From G963691885 sp963691885 (GTDB taxonomy: Bacteria; Pseudomonadota; Alphaproteobacteria; UBA8366; Aestuariispiraceae), in contig OY829843.1 in assembly GCA_963691885.1 (NCBI GenBank), forward strand, positions 4,092,001 to 4,156,000: a stretch of DNA of 64,000 bases, written 5' to 3'. Each line of letters opens with the position of its first letter. The stretch's first letter is position 1. Under the pieces are notes generated by a model that did not search any database, was not told the origin of the DNA, and saw only the letters and a list, made by a program, of their open reading frames with translations. This document shows, in pieces, positions 53,701 through 61,002 of the stretch. A program made the translations under genes and the position numbers.

Positions 53701-54402
53701 ACCAGTGAAATCGGTGACAGCTGGATTGATGGCGGTAACGGGGTTTCAACCATCGATTTGTCCGATGCGGAATTTGACGCCTTTGTGCATGCCCATGGCG
53801 GAAATGCAGACGATACGCTAACCGGTGATGAAAACGTCAACATCCTTGCCGGCGGTCGCGGGAATGACACGCTGATCGGTGACGGGGCCGAAGATGTTCT
53901 TCTTGGCGGTCAGGGCGACGATAATCTGCATGTGACGGCAGAGGATCTGAAAGACGGACCGGTCCCCTCGGATGATCCTGTTGATGAGGCGGTTCAGGCA
54001 GCATTCGATGCCGCACCTGATGACACGGGCAGTGACGTTGCTTTCGCGCTTGGTGTTATTGATGGTGGATCGGGCGACGATAAGTTGCACATATCCTCCC
54101 AGGGGAACAGCCAACTATCCCTGACCGGCGACGACTTCAGGAATGTTCACAACATCGAGGCCCTCGACCTGTCGAATGTCGAAGCGGGTGCCAGCATTTC
54201 GCTCTCGGCGGAAGACCTGATCGAGATGACGGACAGCGACAACGAACTGACGATCGTGTTGGGCCCAGGAGAAAACTCTGTCGAAATTGATGGCCAGTCC
54301 GTTGATACAGCCGAAGCACAGACAATCGAAGTCAGCTTCGGCGGTGTAGACGTAACACTGAACCTGGAAACCGCGCCTGCAAATCCAGAAGTGGCTGGTT
54401 AA
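50776..54402 (+). CDS. FecR-domain and RTX-repeat protein, probable type I secretion substrate (1208 aa)
   Basis: Acidic protein without a signal peptide. Residues ~25-110 form a beta-rich prefix (VITVPNGAEVLVVPYG). Residues ~120-280 are a FecR-like domain related to that of the giant proteins (GDPIYEGDTLITAGSAATG, TPVATIGIRGTRYAIN). An acidic linker covers ~315-420. A first RTX block at about 565-620 has GGEGNDTLTGGDGDDILLGG. Two Ig/cadherin-like segments follow (GSVSVDPIELAEDGTAAL; LSLVANLIDSDGSEALVLTL). A second RTX block at about 1010-1050 has GGRGNDTLIGDGAEDVLLGG. RTX nonapeptides bind Ca2+ outside the cell. The C-terminus lacks the DFxx tail seen in the giant proteins. GGATAAG precedes the ATG. 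Confidence 0.88.
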   Translation: MAQTQDQDGILGNAGPSALDPSPDHVITVPNGAEVLVVPYGAALLDASYLRSGADMQLSGPDGTTILITDYFATNSPPDLFTLAGAKITASLAAKLAGTANPGAVAQLETVQSTLEEPIGRIDQMKGQVEAIRADGTRVTLNEGDPIYEGDTLITAGSAATGIIFADNSTMSMAGGARIVIDELVYNPADASANSQIFNVVKGAFVFTSGAIGKGNPEDVSVSTPVATIGIRGTRYAINVDAVDGATNVTVFEGAVIVQNGAGLVQLAGIGESTLISSFNAPPSPIFQMPADVQERTYGDAIGFHPPPQEIPEPSPDDEASLEEQLLDELADELSDLETAAGPGAEEEPVAGADEEFLEIVDGDLGEGDGEGQLGDDGIGDGEDGTETEGNGLALLDDDDGTETPDAEDGETELAETGGEGPDPVQLDADGRVILSGEADRVLESGDGSQVEVTDISGGQFATVTAGENDGTDQRLAINSEGEDGTEFSISQTEDGEVLVESDGGTNIVIDDFEQVELQLDGEDQSVTIGDLSETDISPNTVIVDTGAGDDVVEGSDNIERNLDVFGGEGNDTLTGGDGDDILLGGAGDDVLDGSLGTDMVLGGDDADRLIFVVGEGNSENPDFYDGGSGNDTLQITYTAEDLQDGNILADIEALRALIGGTESGALPVDLPPIAISSIGLGMLNFENLVLDGPVPPTGSVSVDPIELAEDGTAALTISLLPASSAETIEAVVVVSGLPDGMVLSAGTVQDDGTVLLTEAELANLTITPPENFSGQINVTAVAQFTDTSNGVTGLDVSQTATIVVDAVADGVELSLDTPVSIDPNDIQTAEDGIPRLSTDLSLVANLIDSDGSEALVLTLSGLPDDALLVGPNGPITIASGGVASIAAEDLGGLTLSVPVETVDFTLVASAQSLEWTLVEGATDFSETVSLTIPVEVPVIEEEGGDAPNAFLSGPGFEFIGLSLNEGPSENSETETSEIGDSWIDGGNGVSTIDLSDAEFDAFVHAHGGNADDTLTGDENVNILAGGRGNDTLIGDGAEDVLLGGQGDDNLHVTAEDLKDGPVPSDDPVDEAVQAAFDAAPDDTGSDVAFALGVIDGGSGDDKLHISSQGNSQLSLTGDDFRNVHNIEALDLSNVEAGASISLSAEDLIEMTDSDNELTIVLGPGENSVEIDGQSVDTAEAQTIEVSFGGVDVTLNLETAPANPEVAG

Positions 54403-54418
54403 CGGGCGACGTCCTTTC

Positions 54419-54595
54419 TCAGCCTGGTTCTTTTGGGAAGGTGATCAGCATGACAACCATGATCACCATGGCAATCGAAACCAGAATGAGTGCAAGGAAA
54501 AACGGCACCAGGGGCCCAAGCACGATCCAACCTACAGCGACCAAGGCGGCCACAATCAACAGCAGCACGCATAGCAGTGGGGCATTGTTTAACAT
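54419..54595 (-). CDS. Small membrane protein, 58 aa
   Basis: Two predicted membrane helices (LLCVLLLIVAALVAVGWIVL and FFLALILVSIAMVIMVVMLI) and a short KEPG tail. The start is ATG 54595 with AAAGGA upstream; a longer frame upstream runs through ccoS and is not believable. It follows the cbb3 assembly genes by 46 bases and may be read with them. Family not recognised. Confidence 0.65.
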   Translation of the reverse strand: MLNNAPLLCVLLLIVAALVAVGWIVLGPLVPFFLALILVSIAMVIMVVMLITFPKEPG

Positions 54596-54641
54596 CGTTC
54601 TTTTCCTTTCATAGGCGCCTGTTCTGCGAGGGTTTGCTGTC

Positions 54642-54779
54642 TCAGTCGTCGAAGAGGATCCGTTCGGCCGCACCGTCCAGATCGTCATATTGATTGGTCT
54701 TCAAACTCCAATAGAACGCAATCAACCCTATTAGGCCCAATCCGATTGCGATGGGTATGAGATAGATCAAAATGCTCAT
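54642..54779 (-). CDS. ccoS: cbb3-type oxidase assembly protein CcoS (FixS), 45 aa
   Basis: Short protein beginning MSILIYLIPIAIGLGLIG, with one membrane helix followed by FYWSLKTNQYDDLDGAAER and a final ILFDD. The W-x(2)-K-x-x-QYDDLxGxAxRIL signature is that of CcoS, needed for cofactor insertion into cbb3 oxidase. Its ATG overlaps the ccoI stop codon (ATGA at 54776-54779), so the two are translationally coupled. Confidence 0.95.
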   Translation of the reverse strand: MSILIYLIPIAIGLGLIGLIAFYWSLKTNQYDDLDGAAERILFDD

Positions 54780-57064
54780 TGGTTTTGGTCCTGTTTCTTG
54801 AAACCGGTCGATATCCAGCTCAACCTCATGGCGTTTCCCGTGACGAGGATAGAACTGAGCGACATGGCGAGTGCTGCAATCAGCGGGGTAACGAAACCGG
54901 CCATCGCGAAAGGAATGGCAAGCGCGTTATAGGCGAGCGCCAATGCGAAGTTTTGTTTGACCAGGGACTGGGCATCCTTGGAAATTTTGAGGAGGCCCGG
55001 AACCCCGTACAGGTGATCGCCCTGCAATATGGCGTCTGCGGAGGTCTGTGAGATGTCCGACGCGGTTGAAAGTGAAATTGACGCATGGGCACTGGCCAGT
55101 GCCGGTGCATCGTTTAAACCATCTCCTATCATCACGACTTTGCGACCGGATGCCGATAATTGCTCGATATAGGCGACCTTCTCATCAGGTCGGCAATCCG
55201 CCTTCCAGTTCTTGATGCCAAGCTGTTCTGCCACAGGACTTACCGCGCCCCGCATATCACCCGACAGAATATGAACCTCATATTCGTCCCTTCTGAGCGC
55301 AGAGATGACTTCTGCGGCTTCCCGGCGGCAATGATCGCTGAACCTGAACAGAACGGGTCCCCTGTCCGCCTGATGCAACCAGATTTCAGGTCCGACGCTT
55401 TGTCTTTCGGGTAATGTAAAATCTTCGATTCCACACCAAGCTGCACGACCAAGACGGACCTCCCGACCCTTCTTGTCGATCCAGCTCAAACCATTGCCGG
55501 AATACTCAACAATTTCATCGGCTGGTATGTGTTCCGCCGGGGAAAGGTCATTCGCTGCAGTGACCAAACCTTTGCGCAAAGGATGGCTACTGTGTTGTGC
55601 AAGAGAGACCGCCAGCGCCAGCTCTTCCGGCTTGTATCCGCCCGGTAGAAGGGTCGGAATATTTCTGGTCAGTGTTCCCGTTTTGTCGAAAATGACGGTA
55701 TCGACAGCGGCGAGCCGTTCCAGTGCGGTTGGCGACTTAAGCAAGATGCCTTGTTTCATTAAGCGCGTTCCGGCCGTGACCTGAACCGCAGGCACGGCAA
55801 GACCCAATGCACAGGGACAGGTTATGATGAGCACTGCCACCGCGATCATCAAAGCCGGTTGCCAGCTTAAGCCCAGAAGGCACCACCACAAAACGAAAGC
55901 GGCGAGTGCGAGAATATGAACAACCGGGGTATAGAGCCGGGTGATTTTGTCCGCCAAACCTGTGAAACGGCCGCGTTTCTGTTCGGCGGTCTCGATCAGA
56001 CGGATGATCTCGGCAAGCAACGTATCATCGCCAATCCGGTCCACTGTAAGGGTAAGGGATCCGCTGAGATTGAGCGTGCCTGCGAAAACGCGATCACCCG
56101 GACCCACGGTTTCACTGGCTGTTTCACCACTGATCATCGACATATCGATATCAGACCGTCCCGCATCTATAAGGGCGTCAACGCCGATACGTTCGCCCTG
56201 CCCGACCTGAACTCTGTCGCCGACCTGGATCCAGTCCGCGGGAACGGATTGCACCGTTCCGTCGGGCTTTAGAAGAGTGACCTGAACCCGCGACATGGCG
56301 AGCAGGCGTTCCGCAGCCTTTCTGGCTTTTGCCCGGGTGCGGCGATCGAGGTAACGGCCAACCAGCAGGAAAAAGAGCAGCATCAAAGCGCTCTCAAAAT
56401 AGACATGCTCTCCATGCGTATAGGTTTCAAAGAGGCTCATGGCCGTTGCCAGAAGCACACCGACAGAAATCGGGACATCCATATTTGTCCGTTTATGTTT
56501 CAAAGCGGATAGAGCCGACTTAAAAAACGGCAAACCGGCCCAGGCGATGCCAGGCAGCGCAATCAGCGCCGAGAACCAATGCAGCATTGAACGCGTAGCG
56601 TCCCCCATATTGCTAAAATGTCCCGACCAGACCGCGACCGAAAGCAGCATCACATTTGCCGCGGCAAACCCGGCGATCCCCATCGCCGTCAGAAGGGCCC
56701 GTTCCTGCTTTTGATCCTCGGAATTCAGTTTTTCGGGATCAAAGGCCTGTGCTGGAAAACCAAGCTTCGCCAGTTCTGCGACATACCGCCTGCCAAGATC
56801 GACCCCGCCCTTCCACATGATTGTAAGGCGACGTGTTGTCAGGTTTACGCGCGCATTGATGGTTTCTTCCCGGGCGTTGAGCGCTGTTTCAATTTTTCTG
56901 ACGCATCCCCCGCAGTGAATATTTTCGACCATCAAATTGATGCGCGCTGTTCCATCAGGCAGGCACTGGACGAACGCTGTTGGATCGCTGCCGCTCACAA
57001 TCGGATCGATTTGCGATTGCCCGTGCGGGATATCTTTTACCGAAGTTTGGGAGATGGCGTTCAT
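54776..57064 (-). CDS. ccoI: Copper-transporting P-type ATPase CcoI (FixI)
   Basis: P1B-type ATPase of 762 aa that delivers copper for cbb3 oxidase assembly. The N-terminal heavy-metal-associated domain has MVENIHCGGCVRKIETAL. Eight membrane helices are expected. The ion-binding motif is IITCPCALGLAVP, the phosphorylation site FDKTGTLTRNIP and the hinge MIGDGLNDAPALASAHASI. The position between ccoH and ccoS separates it from general CopA exporters. The start is 8 bases from the end of ccoH. Confidence 0.96.
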   Translation of the reverse strand: MNAISQTSVKDIPHGQSQIDPIVSGSDPTAFVQCLPDGTARINLMVENIHCGGCVRKIETALNAREETINARVNLTTRRLTIMWKGGVDLGRRYVAELAKLGFPAQAFDPEKLNSEDQKQERALLTAMGIAGFAAANVMLLSVAVWSGHFSNMGDATRSMLHWFSALIALPGIAWAGLPFFKSALSALKHKRTNMDVPISVGVLLATAMSLFETYTHGEHVYFESALMLLFFLLVGRYLDRRTRAKARKAAERLLAMSRVQVTLLKPDGTVQSVPADWIQVGDRVQVGQGERIGVDALIDAGRSDIDMSMISGETASETVGPGDRVFAGTLNLSGSLTLTVDRIGDDTLLAEIIRLIETAEQKRGRFTGLADKITRLYTPVVHILALAAFVLWWCLLGLSWQPALMIAVAVLIITCPCALGLAVPAVQVTAGTRLMKQGILLKSPTALERLAAVDTVIFDKTGTLTRNIPTLLPGGYKPEELALAVSLAQHSSHPLRKGLVTAANDLSPAEHIPADEIVEYSGNGLSWIDKKGREVRLGRAAWCGIEDFTLPERQSVGPEIWLHQADRGPVLFRFSDHCRREAAEVISALRRDEYEVHILSGDMRGAVSPVAEQLGIKNWKADCRPDEKVAYIEQLSASGRKVVMIGDGLNDAPALASAHASISLSTASDISQTSADAILQGDHLYGVPGLLKISKDAQSLVKQNFALALAYNALAIPFAMAGFVTPLIAALAMSLSSILVTGNAMRLSWISTGFKKQDQNQ

Positions 57065-57072
57065 GATGGCCT

Positions 57073-57591
57073 CTATTGCCCCTCTGCCAGGAACTCGGTT
57101 ACAGCGCGATAGCCAATCACTTTATTGTCTATACTTGTGCTGGCTATGGCGGTCGCACTCCACCGACCGGCCACGGTCATATCGAAAGTCGCGGTGTAGG
57201 TTCCATCGGCAAGGCGTTGCATTGGCAGTTTGAATGCCTGGGAAAAACGTCCCGGCCTTTCGATCAGTGCATCGACCCTGGCATTGTGAATAATGGTCCC
57301 GTTATTGTCTGCGATTGTAACGTCGATCCGACCCTTCCAGGTCTCACCATCCGTTCCAAGCGCGGTATAGGTAATGTCATGGCTCCACCCCAGGGCGTCT
57401 TGTGCCTGTTGAGCTTTCTGGACTTCTTCATAGGTCAAACCCCGTTCGAACGGGTTGTCTGTGACCAGACCGGTCCAGGACTGACTGGCCAGGTAAAAGA
57501 AAGTGCCATTCACCGCAAAAATAACCAGAAAGAACAGGACAAAGCTGTACGGGATCCAGCGGTCATTCTGTAAAAGCTGTCTCGGGTTCAT
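57073..57591 (-). CDS. ccoH: FixH family protein (CcoH)
   Basis: 172 aa, with an N-terminal membrane helix (IPYSFVLFFLVIFAVNGTFFYLA) and a periplasmic domain. The domain includes the conserved SQSWTGLVTDNPFERGLTYEE and LGWSHDITY regions typical of FixH. It takes part in cbb3 oxidase assembly or stability. It starts just after the ccoG stop and precedes ccoI. Confidence 0.93.
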   Translation of the reverse strand: MNPRQLLQNDRWIPYSFVLFFLVIFAVNGTFFYLASQSWTGLVTDNPFERGLTYEEVQKAQQAQDALGWSHDITYTALGTDGETWKGRIDVTIADNNGTIIHNARVDALIERPGRFSQAFKLPMQRLADGTYTATFDMTVAGRWSATAIASTSIDNKVIGYRAVTEFLAEGQ

Positions 57592-57592
57592 A

Positions 57593-59167
57593 TCAATCCG
57601 GCCCCCATATGTATGAGTTTTCCTGTTTCAGAATTTGATCATCCTGGCGGATGATAAAACGGACCGCATTCCGCCCTTTGAGGTTCAGGTCGCGGGGTGC
57701 GGTTACAAACACACTCCAAGAACCGACCTCCGCAGGGTCAAGAGAGAGGGCGGCGCTGTTCGTGGTGTTTTCGCCGCCGGCCCGCTCCATACCCCCTACC
57801 CTGAGGTTCAGTCCCTCAACGCCTTCGACTGACAGGGAAAAATTCAGTGTTTCCCGCAACTTGTTGGTCAGCCTTACGGTATAGGTGTTGCGAATGCCAC
57901 CGTCGGACAAACGGACAAAGACTGGTTGACGGTCAGGGATGATGGACAGCGTCATCGCATCGCGACTGAACAATCCGACCGCCAGCAGCAAGGCAAGGGC
58001 CATCATGATAACCGAGTAGATCACTGTTCTGGCCCGGAACAGATGCCGCGTCTGAGGGGGCTTGCCTGCGGATCGGTCAGCGTGGTTCGCCTCACTGTCA
58101 AAGGCGATGAGCCCGTGGGGCCGTTCAATCTTGTCCATGATCGCATTGCACGCATCGATACAGAGGCCACAGCCAATGCATTCGAATTGCAGGCCATTTC
58201 GGATATCAATCCCCATGGGACAAACAACAACGCATTGCCTGCAATCGATACAATCGCCGCGACCATCCTCGCCGATATCTGCGCCAGCGGCGGCGGCTTC
58301 TGCCAGGGCAACAAGGCGCGGTTGGGCCAGTGCCCCTGTCCCCTCCAGTGCCGTCAGAGACGGGCGCAGAGGCTGCCTGACCTTGCCACGGGGTTCAGCC
58401 CGCCAATCCTGATAAGTGACAACAAGGCTGTCTTTATCCAACAGCGCGGACTGGAAGCGCGGCCAAGGGCACATATGGGTACACACCTTTTCCCGCGCGA
58501 CGCCGGCCAGCATATAGGTAAAGAATGTCAGGATTCCGATGGCGCTATAGGTCGCAAACGGGGCATCCACAGTGAAAATCATCGGAAAGACAACCGGTGC
58601 GTCGATGAAATACAGGATGAAGGCACCGCCTGTCGCAGCGGCAATGAACAGCCAGATGGCGTGCTTTACCAGCCGTTTGGACAGCTTCCGTAAAGACCAG
58701 GATTCCTGTTTCAGACGCATGCGGGCAGACCGGTCGCCCTCAACCCAGCGTTCAATCTGCATGAACAGATCGGTCCAGACAGTCTGAGGACAGGAAAAAC
58801 CGCACCAAAGCCGACCCCAGAGCGCTGTCACGAGGAACAGTGCCAGGGCCGCAAAGATCATGAACCCGGTTGCGAGATACAGATCCTGTGGCCAGATCTC
58901 TATATCCATCAGATAGATTCTGGCCCCTGCCGCATCAATCAACAGCAACTGATCGGGTGCATCGCCGGGACGGTCCCAACGCAGCCATGGAACCAGGTAA
59001 TAGATGCCCAGCAATGCGAATTGTGCGATCCATTTCAGGCTGCGCATTCGGCCGCGTACCGATTGCGGGAAGATGCCCGGAATGCGGTTCTTGGCATGGA
59101 CACGCGGCTTTTGGCTGCGGCTGGCTTGCCCGTCTGCAGGTTCGGCGAGTGTCATTCCACCATCCAT
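57593..59167 (-). CDS. ccoG: cbb3 oxidase accessory protein CcoG (FixG/RdxA), 4Fe-4S
   Basis: Membrane-bound iron-sulphur protein of 524 aa with several helices. The N-terminal RMRSLKWIAQFALLGIYYLVPWLRW and a Cys in LWGRLWCGFSCPQTVW are typical. The two 4Fe-4S clusters are formed by CIDCRQCVVVCP and CIGCGLCIDACN. A C-terminal Ig-like FixG_C domain follows (about 410-524). CcoG is a Cu(II) reductase supplying copper for cbb3 assembly. It is the first gene of the assembly cluster after ccoP. Confidence 0.95.
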   Translation of the reverse strand: MDGGMTLAEPADGQASRSQKPRVHAKNRIPGIFPQSVRGRMRSLKWIAQFALLGIYYLVPWLRWDRPGDAPDQLLLIDAAGARIYLMDIEIWPQDLYLATGFMIFAALALFLVTALWGRLWCGFSCPQTVWTDLFMQIERWVEGDRSARMRLKQESWSLRKLSKRLVKHAIWLFIAAATGGAFILYFIDAPVVFPMIFTVDAPFATYSAIGILTFFTYMLAGVAREKVCTHMCPWPRFQSALLDKDSLVVTYQDWRAEPRGKVRQPLRPSLTALEGTGALAQPRLVALAEAAAAGADIGEDGRGDCIDCRQCVVVCPMGIDIRNGLQFECIGCGLCIDACNAIMDKIERPHGLIAFDSEANHADRSAGKPPQTRHLFRARTVIYSVIMMALALLLAVGLFSRDAMTLSIIPDRQPVFVRLSDGGIRNTYTVRLTNKLRETLNFSLSVEGVEGLNLRVGGMERAGGENTTNSAALSLDPAEVGSWSVFVTAPRDLNLKGRNAVRFIIRQDDQILKQENSYIWGPD

Positions 59168-59200
59168 CGCTTCAGTGACTTTCCCTGACGTCCAATCAGC

Positions 59201-60064
59201 TTACTGACCGCCGCCCAGTTCATGGACATAGACCGCCAGCATCCTGAGGGTCGCCTCGTCCAGCCGGTTTTCAAAACCGGGCATAACACCATGTTTTGGT
59301 TGCTTTATCTGGGCGATCACCTGATCCCGTTCGCCACCATATAGCCAAACAAAGTCGTTTAATCTTGGGGCGCCCAGATCGGGCAGTCCTTCACCTTCAA
59401 CGCCGTGGCAGGACGCACAGTTCTCTTCATAGAGAACGGCCCCGTCACTATCGGTAGAGGGGGATGCCTCGGTCAGGGTCAGGACGAAATCCGCGACAAG
59501 TTCGATCTGTTCATTGTCCAGAATGCCGTCAGCGCCAAATGCCGGCATTTCCGAAAACCGCGCATCATCGCTGTCACCACGAATGCCCCAGAGGATTGTT
59601 TCGTGGATCATGTCGACCTCACCACCCCACAGCCAGGCATCGTCGGCCAGAACCGGGTAACCTCCCTCTTGGCCACCGCCACCAACACCGTGGCAACCGG
59701 CACAATTGGTGTTGAAAGCGGCCTGTCCCCCACGCATGGAAAACTGGACCAGTTCAGGATTCGCCAGGACGTCTTCCAGCGGTGTTGCGTTGATCTGATC
59801 GAGATAGCCGGTCTGTGCCGATTTGGCCTCGGCAATTTCTGTCTCGACAACCTGTCGCTGGGAATAGCCGAGCGATCCATCAGTTGAGTCAAGGCCAAGC
59901 GGAATGGCCGGATAGAGCCAGACCATTGCGACCGCAACCACGATCGTGATCAGGTATGAGATCGTCCACCAGCGGGGCAATGGATTGTCCAGCTCCTTGA
60001 TGCCGTCCCAATCGTGACCCGTTGTTTCTACGCCGGTAAGCGCGTCAATTTCGTTTTTTGCCAT
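59201..60064 (-). CDS. ccoP: Cytochrome c oxidase cbb3-type subunit III
   Basis: Dihaem cytochrome c subunit, 287 aa, passing electrons to CcoO. The N-terminal segment VETTGHDWDGIKELDNPLPRWW is the usual CcoP start, followed by one membrane helix (about 35-55). The two haem-binding motifs are NCAGCHGVGG and NCASCHGVEG. The distal ligands are in the EMPAFG and HGVMPGF regions. It lies downstream of ccoQ by 28 bases. Confidence 0.96.
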   Translation of the reverse strand: MAKNEIDALTGVETTGHDWDGIKELDNPLPRWWTISYLITIVVAVAMVWLYPAIPLGLDSTDGSLGYSQRQVVETEIAEAKSAQTGYLDQINATPLEDVLANPELVQFSMRGGQAAFNTNCAGCHGVGGGGQEGGYPVLADDAWLWGGEVDMIHETILWGIRGDSDDARFSEMPAFGADGILDNEQIELVADFVLTLTEASPSTDSDGAVLYEENCASCHGVEGEGLPDLGAPRLNDFVWLYGGERDQVIAQIKQPKHGVMPGFENRLDEATLRMLAVYVHELGGGQ

Positions 60065-60092
60065 TTTTCAATTCCTTGGATCTGGGACCGGT

Positions 60093-60242
60093 TCAATCAT
60101 TCTCACGCAGTGGAATGGATGCATTGTCGTCCATCTGTTTCTGGGCGGAGGGCTTGAATGCCCTCCAGATAATCCAGCTGAAACAGGCCACGGCGAGAAC
60201 CAGCCAAAGGGTCTGGAAGTGACCAAAAAGAATGTCTGACAT
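60093..60242 (-). CDS. ccoQ: cbb3-type oxidase subunit CcoQ (FixQ), 49 aa
   Basis: Short membrane protein starting MSDILFGHFQTLWLVLAV, with CFSWIIWRAFKPSAQKQMDD and a tail ending LREND. One helix followed by a W-x-x-KPSxKxxxD-like segment is characteristic of CcoQ. It stabilises the oxidase complex. Located between ccoO and ccoP, where it belongs. Confidence 0.94.
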   Translation of the reverse strand: MSDILFGHFQTLWLVLAVACFSWIIWRAFKPSAQKQMDDNASIPLREND

Positions 60243-60253
60243 GTCATGACCCC

Positions 60254-60979
60254 CTATTGCTGCAGATCGGTTGGTGAATAGTTTGAGAAGTCGACGAGTG
60301 TGCCCAGCATCTGCAGATAGGCGATCAAAGCATCCATCTCTGTCAGTCGGTTTGGCTGCCCGTCAAAGTCTCCGGTAACCGCTTTTGGATAGCGGGCCAG
60401 TAAATCATCCGTGTCGCCATCGACGAGGGCCTGAACCTTCAGATCGACTTCCGCGGCCTTGATCATCTCATCGGTGTACGGAACCCCGGTGATGCTGAGC
60501 GCCTTGAGATGCGCATCAATTTCGGTCGCCATGAGGTTCTTTTCCCGCAAGAAGGCGTAGGCTGGCATGATCGAGTCAGGCAAAAGGCTCTGCGGGTTCA
60601 ACAGATGGGCAACATGCCAATCGTTGGAGTATTTGCCGCCGATCCGGGCAAGATCAGGCCCTGTCCGTTTAGAACCCCATTGAAACGGATGGTCGTACAT
60701 GCTCTCAGCCGCGAGACTGTAATGGCCGTAACGTTCAACCTCATCCCGGAAAGGTCGGATCATCTGCGAGTGACAGGTGTAGCACCCTTCCCGGATGTAA
60801 ATGTTGCGGCCGACCAGTTCGAGGGGTGAATAGGGCCGGACCCCGTCCACCGCCTCAATCGTACTTTCAATTTTGAACAGGGGTACGATCTGAACCAACC
60901 CGCCAATGCTGATCGTGACCAGCGTGAGCAGCAGCAGCAAGGGGGCACTTTTTTCTATGACAGAATGTCTGAACATCAT
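60254..60979 (-). CDS. ccoO: Cytochrome c oxidase cbb3-type subunit II
   Basis: Monohaem cytochrome c subunit of 241 aa anchored by one N-terminal helix (about 12-32). The haem motif is in REGCYTCHSQMIRPF. The typical RYGHYSLAAESMYDHPFQWGSKRTGPDLARIG follows, and the distal methionine region is SIMPAYAF. It is 23 bases downstream of ccoN. Confidence 0.96.
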   Translation of the reverse strand: MMFRHSVIEKSAPLLLLLTLVTISIGGLVQIVPLFKIESTIEAVDGVRPYSPLELVGRNIYIREGCYTCHSQMIRPFRDEVERYGHYSLAAESMYDHPFQWGSKRTGPDLARIGGKYSNDWHVAHLLNPQSLLPDSIMPAYAFLREKNLMATEIDAHLKALSITGVPYTDEMIKAAEVDLKVQALVDGDTDDLLARYPKAVTGDFDGQPNRLTEMDALIAYLQMLGTLVDFSNYSPTDLQQ

Positions 60980-61002
60980 TTTCTTATTCCTTATCTGCCG
61001 GG

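Noticed and set aside
54419..54688. Longer 89-codon version of the small membrane protein
   Set aside because: The extra 31 codons overlap ccoS in another frame and lack a start with a ribosome binding site; the ATG at 54595 has AAAGGA.
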